Part shown: piece after piece, positions 17,289 through 25,280 of the stretch
How positions within the stretch are numbered: the first letter of the stretch is position 1
Layout: each line of letters starts with the position of its first letter
Assembly: GCF_014192015.1 (NCBI RefSeq)
Contig: NZ_JACHXJ010000001.1
Location: 372,001-436,000 of the forward strand
Origin: Paenibacillus rhizosphaerae
GTDB taxonomy: Bacteria > Bacillota > Bacilli > Paenibacillales > Paenibacillaceae
Length of the DNA: 64,000 bases
Direction of reading: 5' to 3'
The notes under the pieces: model-generated
What the model saw: the letters and a program-made list of their open reading frames with translations, nothing else
Told to the model about the DNA's origin: nothing
The model's database searches: none
Program-made: the position numbers and the translations under genes

Positions 17289-17744
17289 ATGGAAATTAGG
17301 CTGGATGATTTAAGAGGGCCGGAAATAGCCGCGTTGATCCGCGAGCATCTTCAAGGCATGGCGGAGGAGTCGCCGCCGGAGAGCGTGCATGCTCTTGATC
17401 TGGACGGGCTGCGGCGGCCGGATGTGACGTTCTGGAGCGCATGGGAGCAGGGAGAGCTGCTTGGCTGCGGGGCACTGAAGGAGCTCGATCCCGGCCACGG
17501 CGAGATCAAATCGATGCGGACCGCAACCGCCCACTTGCGTAAAGGCGTGGCCCGATCCATCTTGGCCCACATCATGGAGGAGGCCCGGCGGCGGGGATAC
17601 CGGCGGCTGAGCCTGGAGACGGGCTCGATGGCGTCGTTCGAGCCGGCCAGACGGCTGTACGCGGCCTTCGGGTTTAAGGAGTGCGGGCCATTTGCGGATT
17701 ATACCCTCGATCCTTATAGTGCTTTTATGACCCGGGAGCTGTAA
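17289..17744 (+). CDS. GNAT-family N-acetyltransferase (YsnE-like)
   Basis: The 151-residue protein is a GCN5-related acetyltransferase. The acetyl-CoA loop is RKGVARSILAHIMEEARRRG (about residues 78-97), and the C-terminal block ARRLYAAFGFKECGPFADY is typical of the YsnE group, as is the N-terminal SVHALDLDGLRRPDVTFW. Substrates of this group include small amines or plant hormone precursors in some bacteria, but this cannot be decided from sequence. The ATG at 17289 was chosen over longer frames because AAGGTG lies 7 nt upstream and family members start at this point. A terminator follows. Confidence 0.88.
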   Translation: MEIRLDDLRGPEIAALIREHLQGMAEESPPESVHALDLDGLRRPDVTFWSAWEQGELLGCGALKELDPGHGEIKSMRTATAHLRKGVARSILAHIMEEARRRGYRRLSLETGSMASFEPARRLYAAFGFKECGPFADYTLDPYSAFMTREL

Positions 17745-17768
17745 GCTAAAGCTTGCGGAGCTAGAAGT

Positions 17769-17816
17769 AAAAAAGGACATGCTTTCTGCCATCCACAGGG
17801 CGAGCATGTCCTTTTC
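17769..17816. terminator. Terminator between GNAT gene and kinase remnant
   Basis: AAAAGGACATGCT and AGCATGTCCTTTT form a 13-bp stem around a loop of about 19 nt, flanked by A and T runs, so it can work in both directions. Confidence 0.8.
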
Positions 17817-17834
17817 AATTTGGTGCCGGAAGAT

Positions 17835-18034
17835 TTAACATGGCATGACAGCCGTGAAGGTACTGCCCTGGCCGGGCGTGCTCTGCACGCTCAATGTGCC
17901 GCCGTGGGCTTCGGCAATCCATCTGCCGATGGACAGCCCAAGGCCGTGGCCGCCCCCGGGCGCGGGACTTGTCCACCCGGTAAAAGCGTTCGAAAATGTG
18001 CGGCTGTTCCTCCGGCGGTATCCCGTTTGCGGAC
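17835..18034 (-). pseudogene. C-terminal remnant of a sensor histidine kinase
   Basis: On the minus strand the sequence encodes [20 protein letters not shown], then, after a one-base deletion in a run of [21 protein letters not shown] and a normal kinase end ([10 protein letters not shown], stop at 17835-17837). These are the N/G1, F and G2 boxes of the ATPase domain. The dimerisation and sensor domains and the usual response regulator gene are missing. Both the frameshift and the truncation make it non-functional. Confidence 0.85.
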
Positions 18035-18155
18035 CCTGCATATTATAAAAGCCCCAAACCCCAAGGCTTTGGAGCTCTTGAAGGCTTGAGGCAGATGATA
18101 AAACTCATCCCCCGATATACAACGTGGAGATGCGCTTTTCTGATGATACGACAGG

Positions 18156-19244
18156 TTACGTAGTTAACTTCGCGTAGACGATGAAGAAGATCATGTTCTC
18201 TCCGACGATGGCGTAATTAGGGACGGGGAAAATCAGGTCGATCACGAAGCAGCAAGCAAGGATCCCCAGCATGATAGCCAGATGATAGGGCTTCAGCCGC
18301 AAATGTTTGTGTCTGTATCGGTGAAACACCACGGTGGTCGATAAGAAATACAGGAGTACGGACCCAAACATGAATGCCAGCATGAAGGAGTAATCCATTT
18401 GGTCTTTGTACAACAGCTGAATGGCTGCTGCGATCATACTCATCGACAAGTACACGAACAAGTGACCGTAAATAATCATTTGGCCGGCCGTTTGGATTTC
18501 CCGGCTTACCTTTTTGTCGATGTTATCAAAGTACTGCCACCACATGGCAATGACCAGCAGACTGGTAAAGGCGATGAACAGGACGGACGACAGATCCCAG
18601 TCGTTAAACTGCAGGACGGCCAGGATACTGACGACCGATTCGCCCAAAAGAATCAAGGTAAACAGGGCGAAACGTTCGAACAAGTGATGCGTATTGATTG
18701 GCGTTTTAACCAAGTGCCGGCGTCCGATTAAAGGAATCAGGATATCTACGCCGATCCCCGCGTACAAGACGGCATACCGGATCCAAGAGTCGAAGAACAG
18801 CGAGCAGGCCGAGATCAGGATGCCGATCAAAAAGTGGGTGCCCAAATAGGAGGCGGTCACTTGCTGATGCGCCGCTTTGGCCCGATGGGCCAGAAGATAC
18901 TGCAGGGCCGTCAGCGCCCTTGAGCCTATGTATCCTATAAAGAAGGGAACATAATATTGGTCAAAATCAGGGGACAAACTCGCCGTCATCACGAGAACGA
19001 ACAACAGCTGAAGGATAATAAAGATCCTGTGAATTAAAATATCCTGGCCGAACCGATTCACAAAGAGGGTTTGTCCAACCCAGCCCCACCAGATCGGGAT
19101 AAAAATCAACACGAATTTACTTAGGTACTCCACGGGAATGGCTCCATGTTCCGCATGCAGCAAGACATGCGTTGCTTTGGACACGGCCGCGACTAAGATA
19201 AGATCGTAAAAAAGCTCCAACCAGGTCACCTTTTTTTCAATCAT
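18156..19244 (-). CDS. LtrA-family (low temperature requirement A) membrane protein
   Basis: The 362-residue protein starts with MIEKKVTWLELFYDLILVAA, the LtrA signature (V-x-W-x-E-L-F-Y-D-L), and contains about ten predicted membrane helices. LtrA was named after a Listeria gene needed for growth in the cold; its biochemical role is not established. The ATG at 19244 follows the motif logic and has AAGGAGGGG about 12 nt upstream; longer frames would add an unrelated leader. It stands alone on the minus strand, divergent from the esterase operon with a long spacer between them. Confidence 0.88.
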   Translation of the reverse strand: MIEKKVTWLELFYDLILVAAVSKATHVLLHAEHGAIPVEYLSKFVLIFIPIWWGWVGQTLFVNRFGQDILIHRIFIILQLLFVLVMTASLSPDFDQYYVPFFIGYIGSRALTALQYLLAHRAKAAHQQVTASYLGTHFLIGILISACSLFFDSWIRYAVLYAGIGVDILIPLIGRRHLVKTPINTHHLFERFALFTLILLGESVVSILAVLQFNDWDLSSVLFIAFTSLLVIAMWWQYFDNIDKKVSREIQTAGQMIIYGHLFVYLSMSMIAAAIQLLYKDQMDYSFMLAFMFGSVLLYFLSTTVVFHRYRHKHLRLKPYHLAIMLGILACCFVIDLIFPVPNYAIVGENMIFFIVYAKLTT

Positions 19245-19674
19245 ACCCTTATAGATCCCCTCCTTGATGTGATAAATGCCGACAAATGAGTCAAATGCGA
19301 ATCCGCCGCTCATCCGAAGAATCAATTTATTATATCAATTTTCAAATCACGGTCTACTGCATTTTCGGAATTAGTCCTGTAAGCCATAACGAAAGTCCCA
19401 GATTGTTAAACCGAAGTAAATACAACGCCCTTTTTTACTAATTTTTTGTACATTAGAGAGAAAAACTCAGTTAATAAGAAATTTATATACACGAAAAAAA
19501 TTATGTGCTATTCTAACCTTGCCAAAGGCTGCTATACGACAAGCAAAGTTTGTCGATAGAGAAGACGCCTCTTGGCAGCACAGAGCACCGGATCAACAAT
19601 GGACGGTCCCTTAGCCTGATGGACAGGCATGATGGATGCCGGGGTCCTTACCGGGTGATTTCATGCTTCTTAAA
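19245..19674. other. Long spacer with a structured segment (19515-19670)
   Basis: The first 250 nt are A/T-rich and hold no gene. From 19515 strongly self-complementary sequence begins. TGCCAA pairs with TTGGCA and AGGC with GCCT; inside these, CTAT pairs with ATAG and CGACAA with TTGTCG, giving one long interrupted stem at about 19519-19577. Downstream, GCCTG/CAGGC, GGCAT/ATGCC and CCGG/CCGG can form further hairpins. No known riboswitch consensus was recognised. It may be an untranslated leader or a small RNA. Confidence 0.4.
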
Positions 19675-19689
19675 ACTACACATTGTAGT
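19675..19689. promoter_or_regulatory. Candidate BlaI/MecI-family operator before the esterase operon
   Basis: ACTACACATTGTAGT: perfect 6-bp arms around three bases, with the TACA/TGTA core known for BlaI-type repressors. It overlaps TATAAA (19689-19694) and lies 23 nt before the start codon. The same palindrome occurs before the DUF2231 gene and, with one change, before the blaI-like gene of this window. Confidence 0.6.
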
Positions 19690-19712
19690 ATAAATTATGG
19701 GAGGGAATACCT

Positions 19713-20654
19713 ATGACAAAGAAGGTTGTTTTGGAACCCGCTGCTTTGAAATTTGCACAAGATACCGCCAATCCGCCGTATTTGTTTGATCTTGGACCGG
19801 AAAAAGGGCGTGAAGCCGTAGACGAGGTTCAATCGGGCGACGTCCCGAAGCTGCCAGTTGAAATTCAGGATATCACCGTTGAGGGAGGGCCGAGCGGACA
19901 AGTTTCGGTCAGACTGCTTCGTCCCGAAAACGTTACAAATAAGCTGCCGGTCATTCTTTATATCCATGGCGCCGGCTGGGTGTTCGGCAATTCGCATACC
20001 CATGATCGCCTGATCCGGGAGCTTGCGGTCGGTGCCGAGGCCTGCGTCGTATTCCCGAATTACAGCCTGTCTCCGGAAGCAAAATATCCGACGGCGATCG
20101 AAGAAATCTACGCGGTTCTGACCTGGATTGCGGAAAATGGAGAGGCGTACGGCTTGGATACGGACCGCCTTACCGTGGCCGGGGACAGCGTAGGGGGAAA
20201 TATGACCGCTGCCATCACGCTGCTGGCGAAAGAACGCAAGGGTCCCACTATTCATAAACAATTGCTGTTCTACCCGGTGACGGATTCGGGTAACGACACG
20301 GAGTCCTATCACCAGTTTGCGGAAGGTTACTTCCTGCGCCGGGACGCCATGGCCTGGTTCTGGGATCAATATATTACGAAGCCGAGCGACAAAGAAGAGA
20401 TCTATGCTTCGCCGCTGCGGGCAACGCGCGAACAGCTCGAAGGATTGCCTGAAGCACTGGTTATTACCGCCGAAGCGGACGTTCTTCGCGATGAAGGCGA
20501 GGCATACGCCAACAAACTGCGCGAAGCCGGCGTGCGGGTGACCGCTGCCCGTTTCCAGGGGGCTATTCATGACTTTGTCATGCTGAATGCCCTTGCGGAC
20601 ACAGCGGCGGCTAGAGGCGCGATCGCGCTGGCGAACGCTTGGCTCAAAGAATAG
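19713..20654 (+). CDS. Alpha/beta-hydrolase, HSL-type esterase
   Basis: The 313-residue enzyme belongs to the hormone-sensitive-lipase group. The oxyanion motif is HGAGW near residue 85 (HGGG in most members), the nucleophile elbow is GDSVGGN near 157, and the acid and histidine are found in ALVITAEADVLRDEG and GAIHDF. It has no signal peptide and should hydrolyse small esters in the cytoplasm. GGGAGG precedes the ATG at 19713. It is the first gene of an apparent operon with an FMN reductase (21-nt gap) and a GAPDH (31-nt gap). Carboxylesterases also occur in the quinone-inducible MhqR regulon of B. subtilis, which fits the rest of the cluster. Confidence 0.9.
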   Translation: MTKKVVLEPAALKFAQDTANPPYLFDLGPEKGREAVDEVQSGDVPKLPVEIQDITVEGGPSGQVSVRLLRPENVTNKLPVILYIHGAGWVFGNSHTHDRLIRELAVGAEACVVFPNYSLSPEAKYPTAIEEIYAVLTWIAENGEAYGLDTDRLTVAGDSVGGNMTAAITLLAKERKGPTIHKQLLFYPVTDSGNDTESYHQFAEGYFLRRDAMAWFWDQYITKPSDKEEIYASPLRATREQLEGLPEALVITAEADVLRDEGEAYANKLREAGVRVTAARFQGAIHDFVMLNALADTAAARGAIALANAWLKE

Positions 20655-20675
20655 CAGGGACGGTGAGAATGGCAA

Positions 20676-21242
20676 ATGGCGACAACCATAGGAATTATGG
20701 TGGGGAGTTTAAGAGAGCATTCGTATAACCGGATGATTGCGGATACGATCCCGGAACTGGTGGATTCCGCACAATTTGATTTCATATCGATTGCGGATCT
20801 CCCCTTGTACAACGCGGATTTGGACCGGGAGGAAAGCCCGGAGCCGGTCAGACGCTATCGCGAAGCGATTCAACAGGCGGACGGAATCATCATCGTAAGC
20901 CCGGAATATAATTCGGGCATCCCGGGCGTGCTGAAAAATGCGCTGGATTGGGCCTCGACCCCGACCAAAACCGCGGTCCTCATTCATAAACCGACCGGGG
21001 TCATTGGTGCGACGCCGGGCGTTAAAGGGACGATTTTGTCGCAGCAGCAAATCAGGCAAACCTTGGAAGCCGTCCAGTCTTATGTGATGCCGTTTCAAAA
21101 AATGTATATATCGCAGGCGATGGAGAAGGTTGATCCGGAGAACGGTAAGCTGACCGATGAAACAACCCGCAGGTATGTACAGCGTTACGTTCGGTCGTTT
21201 ATTCAGTGGGTCGATCAGGTACAGCAGATAAACGGGCAATAA
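20676..21242 (+). CDS. NADPH-dependent FMN reductase / quinone or azo reductase
   Basis: The 188-residue flavodoxin-like protein carries GSLREHSYNRM at residues 10-20, the phosphate loop of the flavin site, and PEYNSGIPGVLKNALDWAS near residue 74, the signature of NADPH-dependent FMN reductases such as YhdA and the azoreductase AzoR family relatives. These enzymes reduce quinones, azo dyes or flavins. It follows the esterase gene by 21 nt and precedes the GAPDH gene by 31 nt, so the three are probably co-transcribed. The ribosome site (GGACGGTGAG) is weak, and coupling with the upstream gene may help translation. Confidence 0.9.
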   Translation: MATTIGIMVGSLREHSYNRMIADTIPELVDSAQFDFISIADLPLYNADLDREESPEPVRRYREAIQQADGIIIVSPEYNSGIPGVLKNALDWASTPTKTAVLIHKPTGVIGATPGVKGTILSQQQIRQTLEAVQSYVMPFQKMYISQAMEKVDPENGKLTDETTRRYVQRYVRSFIQWVDQVQQINGQ

Positions 21243-21273
21243 CAAACTATTTTAATCAGGAGCTGAGGCTATT

Positions 21274-22272
21274 ATGGGTAAAATCGCGGTTTATGGATTC
21301 GGTCGGATCGGAAGACAGCTGCTTCGGGCAGCGTTGGAACAAAATTTGTTTGTTCCTTATTCCATCTCCGATATTAAAGATGAAGCGACGCTGGCGGCTT
21401 TGTTTGAAGTGGACACCAATTACAAGCGCTGGCCTGAGAACGTATCGGGCGGCGAGGGTGCGATCGTGATCGGCAGCCGGGAAATCCGGTATTTGAATTC
21501 GGCCAGCGAAGTCCCTCATTGGGGTGAGCTCGGCGTTGACCTGGTCGTTGACTGCACCGGGCGGGCCGTGACACGGCCGGTCGCCGAGCAGCACCTGGAG
21601 CGGGGCGCCAAACGGGTACTGGTCAGCGGACCAAGCAAAACGCTGGATGACTGCGATGCCGTTCTGCTTAAAGGAATCAACCTTGACAGCTTTGATCCGG
21701 ACAAGCATAAAATCATCAGTATGGCGAGCTGCACGACGAATGCGCTGGCTCCGGTCGTCAAATTGGTCCGGGAAAACTACGGGATCAAATACGGCTTATT
21801 CTCCACGGTACACTCGTATACGAACACGCAATCGTTAACCGATCAGCCGATGAAGGACCGCCGGGATTCCTGGGCTGCGGCCGAGAACATCATTCCGTCG
21901 TCTTCCGGCGCCGCCAAAGCGCTCAAGTTCATTTGGAACGATCTGCAAATTACCGGCAAAGCGTACCGCATTCCGACGCGTACAGGCAGCATTGCCGAAC
22001 TGAACCTGATCACGGAGAAGCCTTGCAGCCTTCAGGAGATCAATGATATGTTCCGGCAGGCTGCGAGCGAAGGTGAGCTGAAGGGTGTGCTTGACGTTTT
22101 GGAAGGGGAATGGGCTTCGTCACGAATCGTTGCCGATCCGCATTCTTCGATTATTGACCTGCCGTTAACCCAGGTGCAGGGGGAAATGCTGTCCGTCGCG
22201 ACCTGGTACGATAACGAATGGGGTTATGCTTCCCGATTGGCTGAGGTCGCGGCTTATTTGGCAGGGAAATAG
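21274..22272 (+). CDS. Glyceraldehyde-3-phosphate dehydrogenase, non-glycolytic-operon copy
   Basis: The 332-residue protein is a complete phosphorylating GAPDH: GFGRIGRQLL at the NAD site, SMASCTTNALAP with catalytic Cys153, the HSYTNTQSLTDQP histidine region, and WYDNEWGYASR at the end. The sequence departs from the main glycolytic enzyme in the NAD loop (SISDIKDEATLAALFEVDTN) and lies with an esterase and a flavin reductase, not with pgk/tpi. GAPDH cysteines are prime targets of quinones and other electrophiles, so an extra copy inside a detoxification operon could be a less sensitive replacement; that role is inference. RBS AGGAGCTGAGG, then a terminator after the stop. Confidence 0.9.
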   Translation: MGKIAVYGFGRIGRQLLRAALEQNLFVPYSISDIKDEATLAALFEVDTNYKRWPENVSGGEGAIVIGSREIRYLNSASEVPHWGELGVDLVVDCTGRAVTRPVAEQHLERGAKRVLVSGPSKTLDDCDAVLLKGINLDSFDPDKHKIISMASCTTNALAPVVKLVRENYGIKYGLFSTVHSYTNTQSLTDQPMKDRRDSWAAAENIIPSSSGAAKALKFIWNDLQITGKAYRIPTRTGSIAELNLITEKPCSLQEINDMFRQAASEGELKGVLDVLEGEWASSRIVADPHSSIIDLPLTQVQGEMLSVATWYDNEWGYASRLAEVAAYLAGK

Positions 22273-22284
22273 GATTGCAGGGAC

Positions 22285-22322
22285 AGGGCTGCCGGTGAGT
22301 GCCGGCGGCCCTAATTTTGTTT
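22285..22322 (+). terminator. Terminator after the GAPDH gene
   Basis: AGGGCTGCCGG and CCGGCGGCCCT form an 11-bp stem with one G-T pair and a six-base loop, followed by AATTTTGTTT. Confidence 0.75.
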
Positions 22323-22361
22323 GAGAAAGGGACGGGGCGGATTAGCTCCGAAAAAAATGGA

Positions 22362-22402
22362 TTGACAATAAGAAGAACATCATATATCTTTAAATAAAGA
22401 TA
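22362..22402 (+). promoter_or_regulatory. Promoter with MhqR-like operator
   Basis: A consensus -35 TTGACA (22362-22367) is followed by the perfect palindrome TATCTTTAAATAAAGATA (22385-22402), which covers the -10 position. Its arms TATCT and AGATA with 8 bp between are the arms of the operator reported for the MarR-type repressor MhqR of B. subtilis. It stands 52 nt before a ring-cleaving-dioxygenase gene, the typical MhqR target. Confidence 0.65.
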
Positions 22403-22453
22403 AATGAATTCGAAATATAATCCAGATCCCAAATCCCATAAGGAGCGATACAG

Positions 22454-23395
22454 ATGTTCAAACGGACGGCAGGCATTCATCACATTACGGCGTTTTCAAG
22501 AAATCCCCAGGAAACGATTGATTTCTACAGCGGCATCCTCGGGCTCAGCTTGGTGAAAAAGACGGTCAATTTCGATGATCCCACGGTGTATCACTTGTAT
22601 TTCGGCGACCCGGCTGGATCACCAGGTACGATCCTGACCTTCTTTCCCTATCCCCGGGCCCGGCAAGGACAGATTGGGGGAGGTCGAGTGGGCATCGTGA
22701 CCTTTGTCATTCCGCCAGGGTCCATTGATTTCTGGCAGGAACGGCTTGCTTGGTTCGGACTGGATACAGCTAACAGTGAGCGTTTTGGCGAGAGCTATCT
22801 GCAGTTCTCGGATCCGGACGGACTGCGCCTGGAACTGGTGGAGCGGGAAGAAGGGGCCGGAGGCGCAAGCCCGCTTGAAAGCATTCCGGATGCCCAGGCG
22901 ATCAAGGGATTAGGCGGTGCGGCTCTGTTCAGCGAGGCTTATGCCGACACGATCGACGTGCTGGAGAACATTCTCGGACTGGCCAAAATCGGGGAAGACG
23001 CCGGATACGCCAGATTTCAAGCGACGGCCGATTTAGGCAACGTGGTCGATATCCGGCTGGAGGATATGAAAGCAGGACACGGCACTGCCGGAACCGTACA
23101 TCATATTGCCTGGCGGGCAAGCGATAACACGGAGCATGAAGCGTGGAGGGAATACGTGTCGGCCAATGGCTTTGACGTCACTCCGATTAAGGATCGCCAA
23201 TATTTTAAAGCCATCTATTTCAGGGAACACGGCGGAATCCTGTTTGAGATTGCGACGGATCCACCCGGATTCGCCCGGGACGAAGCGCCGGATGCGCTGG
23301 GACGCAGGCTGATGCTGCCGGAATGGTTTGAACCGCAGCGCGGGGACATTGAAGCCCGGTTAGAGCCGGTGACGACCGAAAAAGTATGGAATTGA
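22454..23395 (+). CDS. Ring-cleaving dioxygenase of the MhqA/MhqE/MhqO type
   Basis: The 313-residue protein has two VOC domains. The N-terminus GIHHITAFSRNPQETIDFYS gives the first metal histidine, YHLYFGDPAGSPGTILTFFP follows, and the second half shows GTVHHIAWRASDNTEHEAW and a late glutamate in HGGILFEIATDPPGF. This is the pattern of the hydroquinone-linked dioxygenases MhqA/E/O of B. subtilis, which protect against 2-methylhydroquinone and catechol. ATG at 22454 follows AAGGAGCG by 7 nt. The promoter carries an MhqR-like palindrome, and the gene is followed by a strong terminator. No intact MhqR gene is in the window, so the repressor would act in trans. Confidence 0.9.
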   Translation: MFKRTAGIHHITAFSRNPQETIDFYSGILGLSLVKKTVNFDDPTVYHLYFGDPAGSPGTILTFFPYPRARQGQIGGGRVGIVTFVIPPGSIDFWQERLAWFGLDTANSERFGESYLQFSDPDGLRLELVEREEGAGGASPLESIPDAQAIKGLGGAALFSEAYADTIDVLENILGLAKIGEDAGYARFQATADLGNVVDIRLEDMKAGHGTAGTVHHIAWRASDNTEHEAWREYVSANGFDVTPIKDRQYFKAIYFREHGGILFEIATDPPGFARDEAPDALGRRLMLPEWFEPQRGDIEARLEPVTTEKVWN

Positions 23396-23472
23396 CCGCG
23401 AAACAAGGCGGTGTGTGATTTCGTGAGACAATCAGCATTCGGATATGAGACGGTGTAGTGCCGCCGGCTATC

Positions 23473-23511
23473 GATGATCCCTGCAAGGACAGGGGTCATC
23501 TTTCTTTTTTT
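23473..23511 (+). terminator. Terminator after the dioxygenase gene
   Basis: GATGATCCCTG and CAGGGGTCATC pair over 11 bp (one G-T) around CAAGGA, followed by TTTCTTTTTTT. Confidence 0.9.
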
Positions 23512-23518
23512 AGAGATA

Positions 23519-23540
23519 CTTTTCACCATCTTTTCACCAT
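23519..23540. repeat. Two tandem 11-bp direct repeats upstream of a small membrane-protein gene
   Basis: CTTTTCACCAT occurs at 23519-23529 and 23530-23540. Direct repeats one helical turn apart are the usual binding layout of OmpR-type response regulators. They stand 60 nt before the gene at 23600. Confidence 0.6.
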
Positions 23541-23599
23541 TGACCCGTACAATGACCGCATAACGGAACTGAACATACTTGAAATAAGGTGGTCTGTAT

Positions 23600-23920
23600 A
23601 TGGCAAATTCCAAATGGATCAAATGGACGGCAGGCATGGCGGGTGTGGTCATGTTTACGGGGTTCGTAGGATATATCTCGAAGTTTAATCCGGCCGATGT
23701 TACAGGGAATGTGGCGAACGCTTCCCCGATTTTCGGAGCGGGACAAGACGACTCAAGCGGCGACATCGAGAACCAATGGCGGGACGAAGCATCCGGCGGG
23801 GACGCAGGTTCCTCCGGACAGGAGCGGGGATTTATGGGCGGCCGCTCCCGGCCGGGCTTGAGTTTCGGTTCTGGGCAAAGCAGCAGCGGGGAAGGCTCCA
23901 TGCGCACCCACGCTTCATAG
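23600..23920 (+). CDS. Small single-span membrane protein of unknown function
   Basis: The 106-residue product is not recognised. It has one hydrophobic helix at about residues 9-28 (WTAGMAGVVMFTGFVGYIS) after a short basic start, which orients the rest to the outside. The outside part (from residue 45) is of low complexity, rich in Ser, Gly, Asp and Arg and probably disordered. ATG at 23600 with AAGGTGG about 8 nt upstream. The truncated ApbE gene follows after 29 nt. In Paenibacillus-like genomes ApbE genes often follow FMN-binding or small membrane proteins, so this could have been part of a flavinylated redox unit; that is inference. Confidence 0.6.
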   Translation: MANSKWIKWTAGMAGVVMFTGFVGYISKFNPADVTGNVANASPIFGAGQDDSSGDIENQWRDEASGGDAGSSGQERGFMGGRSRPGLSFGSGQSSSGEGSMRTHAS

Positions 23921-23949
23921 CTTCAGGCCCTGGACGGAGGTGATTGAAG

Positions 23950-24447
23950 ATGCATACATTCAGAGCCATGAACACCGATTTCGTCACACAGGGACTGCCT
24001 GAGGCGGAGTATCGGGAAGCGGAGTCCTGGTTTGCTTTTGTGGAAAAGCATCTGACACGTTTCGATCCGGGCAGCGAGCTGTCCCAGCTGAACCGTTCGG
24101 CGGGCAGGCCGTTTCTGGCGACGCCGGTCCTGTACGAAGCCGTCAGCGTGGCGCTGAATTATTACAAGAGGGCAGACGGCCTGTTCAATCCTTTTCTCGG
24201 ACGGCTCCTGTCTGATCTGGGCTACGGCCGAAGTTTCGGAGAGGCGGACTCGGAAGAGGAGGTTTCTTCGCAGGCATCCGATCGAACGGAGGCTTGCGCA
24301 AGGCTTCTGGGCTTTTGGTCCGGCGAGCGGGGTCAAGCTGAAGCCGCTGCTTCGCAGCAGGCGGGAAGACCCGCATCAAACAGATTCCTTCTTCACGCTA
24401 AATTAGGACAGGCGGAGTGCTTCTGCACTCAAGCCTGTTTCGCATGA
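23950..24447 (+). pseudogene. Truncated ApbE-type FAD:protein FMN transferase
   Basis: The first 100 residues match ApbE: FRAMNTDF at the start, HLTRFDPGSELSQLNRSAG, and ADGLFNPFLGRLLSDLGYG. After that the sequence loses the family pattern: a GVKL piece of the normal continuation is found in another frame near 24330, and the essential FAD/magnesium-binding C-terminal half (about 200 residues) is absent. A full-length ApbE has about 300 residues. The remaining frame ends in unrelated residues at 24447. RBS GGAGGTG stands 8 nt before ATG 23950. It should not be active. Confidence 0.8.
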
Positions 24448-24672
24448 TCAAAATAATTGTAACGAATCTTTCCAATGCATTCCAACTCGCGCCCCTTATT
24501 CCGCCGGACAGGGAGACGGAAATCTTTTTGGCGCGGATCGTTTGATGTTCATAAAACCGCAGGCCGGCAATACATTATAAAAGGTCTGGCTTAAACAGGG
24601 GCGGTACGAAAACGCACCGAATAAAGAGAAGTGCATTTTTACCTCTATATCCATTTTTAGGGAGGATGTTTA

Positions 24673-25059
24673 ATGATCGTTGTTATGATTGTGCTGTACC
24701 TAGCAATATATATCGCCATCTGCGGGGCGTATTTTCAGCTCGCCAAAAAGGCGGGCCGGGACGACATCGCGTGGTTTGCGTTTGTCCCGATTTTGAATTA
24801 TATTCTCCAATTGAAGCTGATCAAGGAGAGTGCATGGTGGATCCTGATCACGCTGGTGCCGATTGCCAATATCGTGTTCGCCATTATTTGGCAGGTGAAG
24901 CTGCTGAACGCGTTCGGCAAGAACGGAGCTTACGTTCTTTTTGCCGTTTTCCTGTCTCCGGTATATGTGATTTTGTGGATGGTTTGGGGTTATTCCAGCA
25001 AGACGACTTACCAGCTGTACAACCCGCCGGTTCCTCCAGGACCAACAGCCGCTTTTTAA
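24673..25059 (+). CDS. Small DUF5684-like integral membrane protein
   Basis: The 128-residue protein has four hydrophobic segments (about residues 2-20, 33-50, 56-75 and 85-105) and the motif FQLAKKAGRDDIAWFAFVPILNY in the second, as seen in small membrane proteins annotated as DUF5684 or signal-peptidase-I-associated. Its role is unknown. AGGGAGG lies 7 nt before the ATG. The C-terminal proline-rich tail (PPVPPGPTAAF) is cytoplasmic or exposed. It is monocistronic, with a terminator 150 nt downstream. Confidence 0.75.
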   Translation: MIVVMIVLYLAIYIAICGAYFQLAKKAGRDDIAWFAFVPILNYILQLKLIKESAWWILITLVPIANIVFAIIWQVKLLNAFGKNGAYVLFAVFLSPVYVILWMVWGYSSKTTYQLYNPPVPPGPTAAF

Positions 25060-25210
25060 GCGGAAATCGTTCGTGGGCGCTGAGCGGATATTTGCTTACA
25101 TACCGACAGAACTAATCATTATTAACAAATTCAGCAAGACGGGCAGGAACCGTGCGCAAGGCAGTCTGTCCGAACAACCCGAGAGTAAAAATGCACACGA
25201 AATGACCATG

Positions 25211-25235
25211 GCCGCTCCCGAAAGGGGGCGGTTTT
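25211..25235 (+). terminator. Probable terminator
   Basis: CCGCTCCC and GGGGGCGG form an 8-bp stem (one G-T pair) with a GAAA tetraloop, followed by TTTT. Confidence 0.65.
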
Positions 25236-25280
25236 GGCGTTTCATCGGTTTGGGAAGAGCTGCGGCAGCTGGAGGCTATA

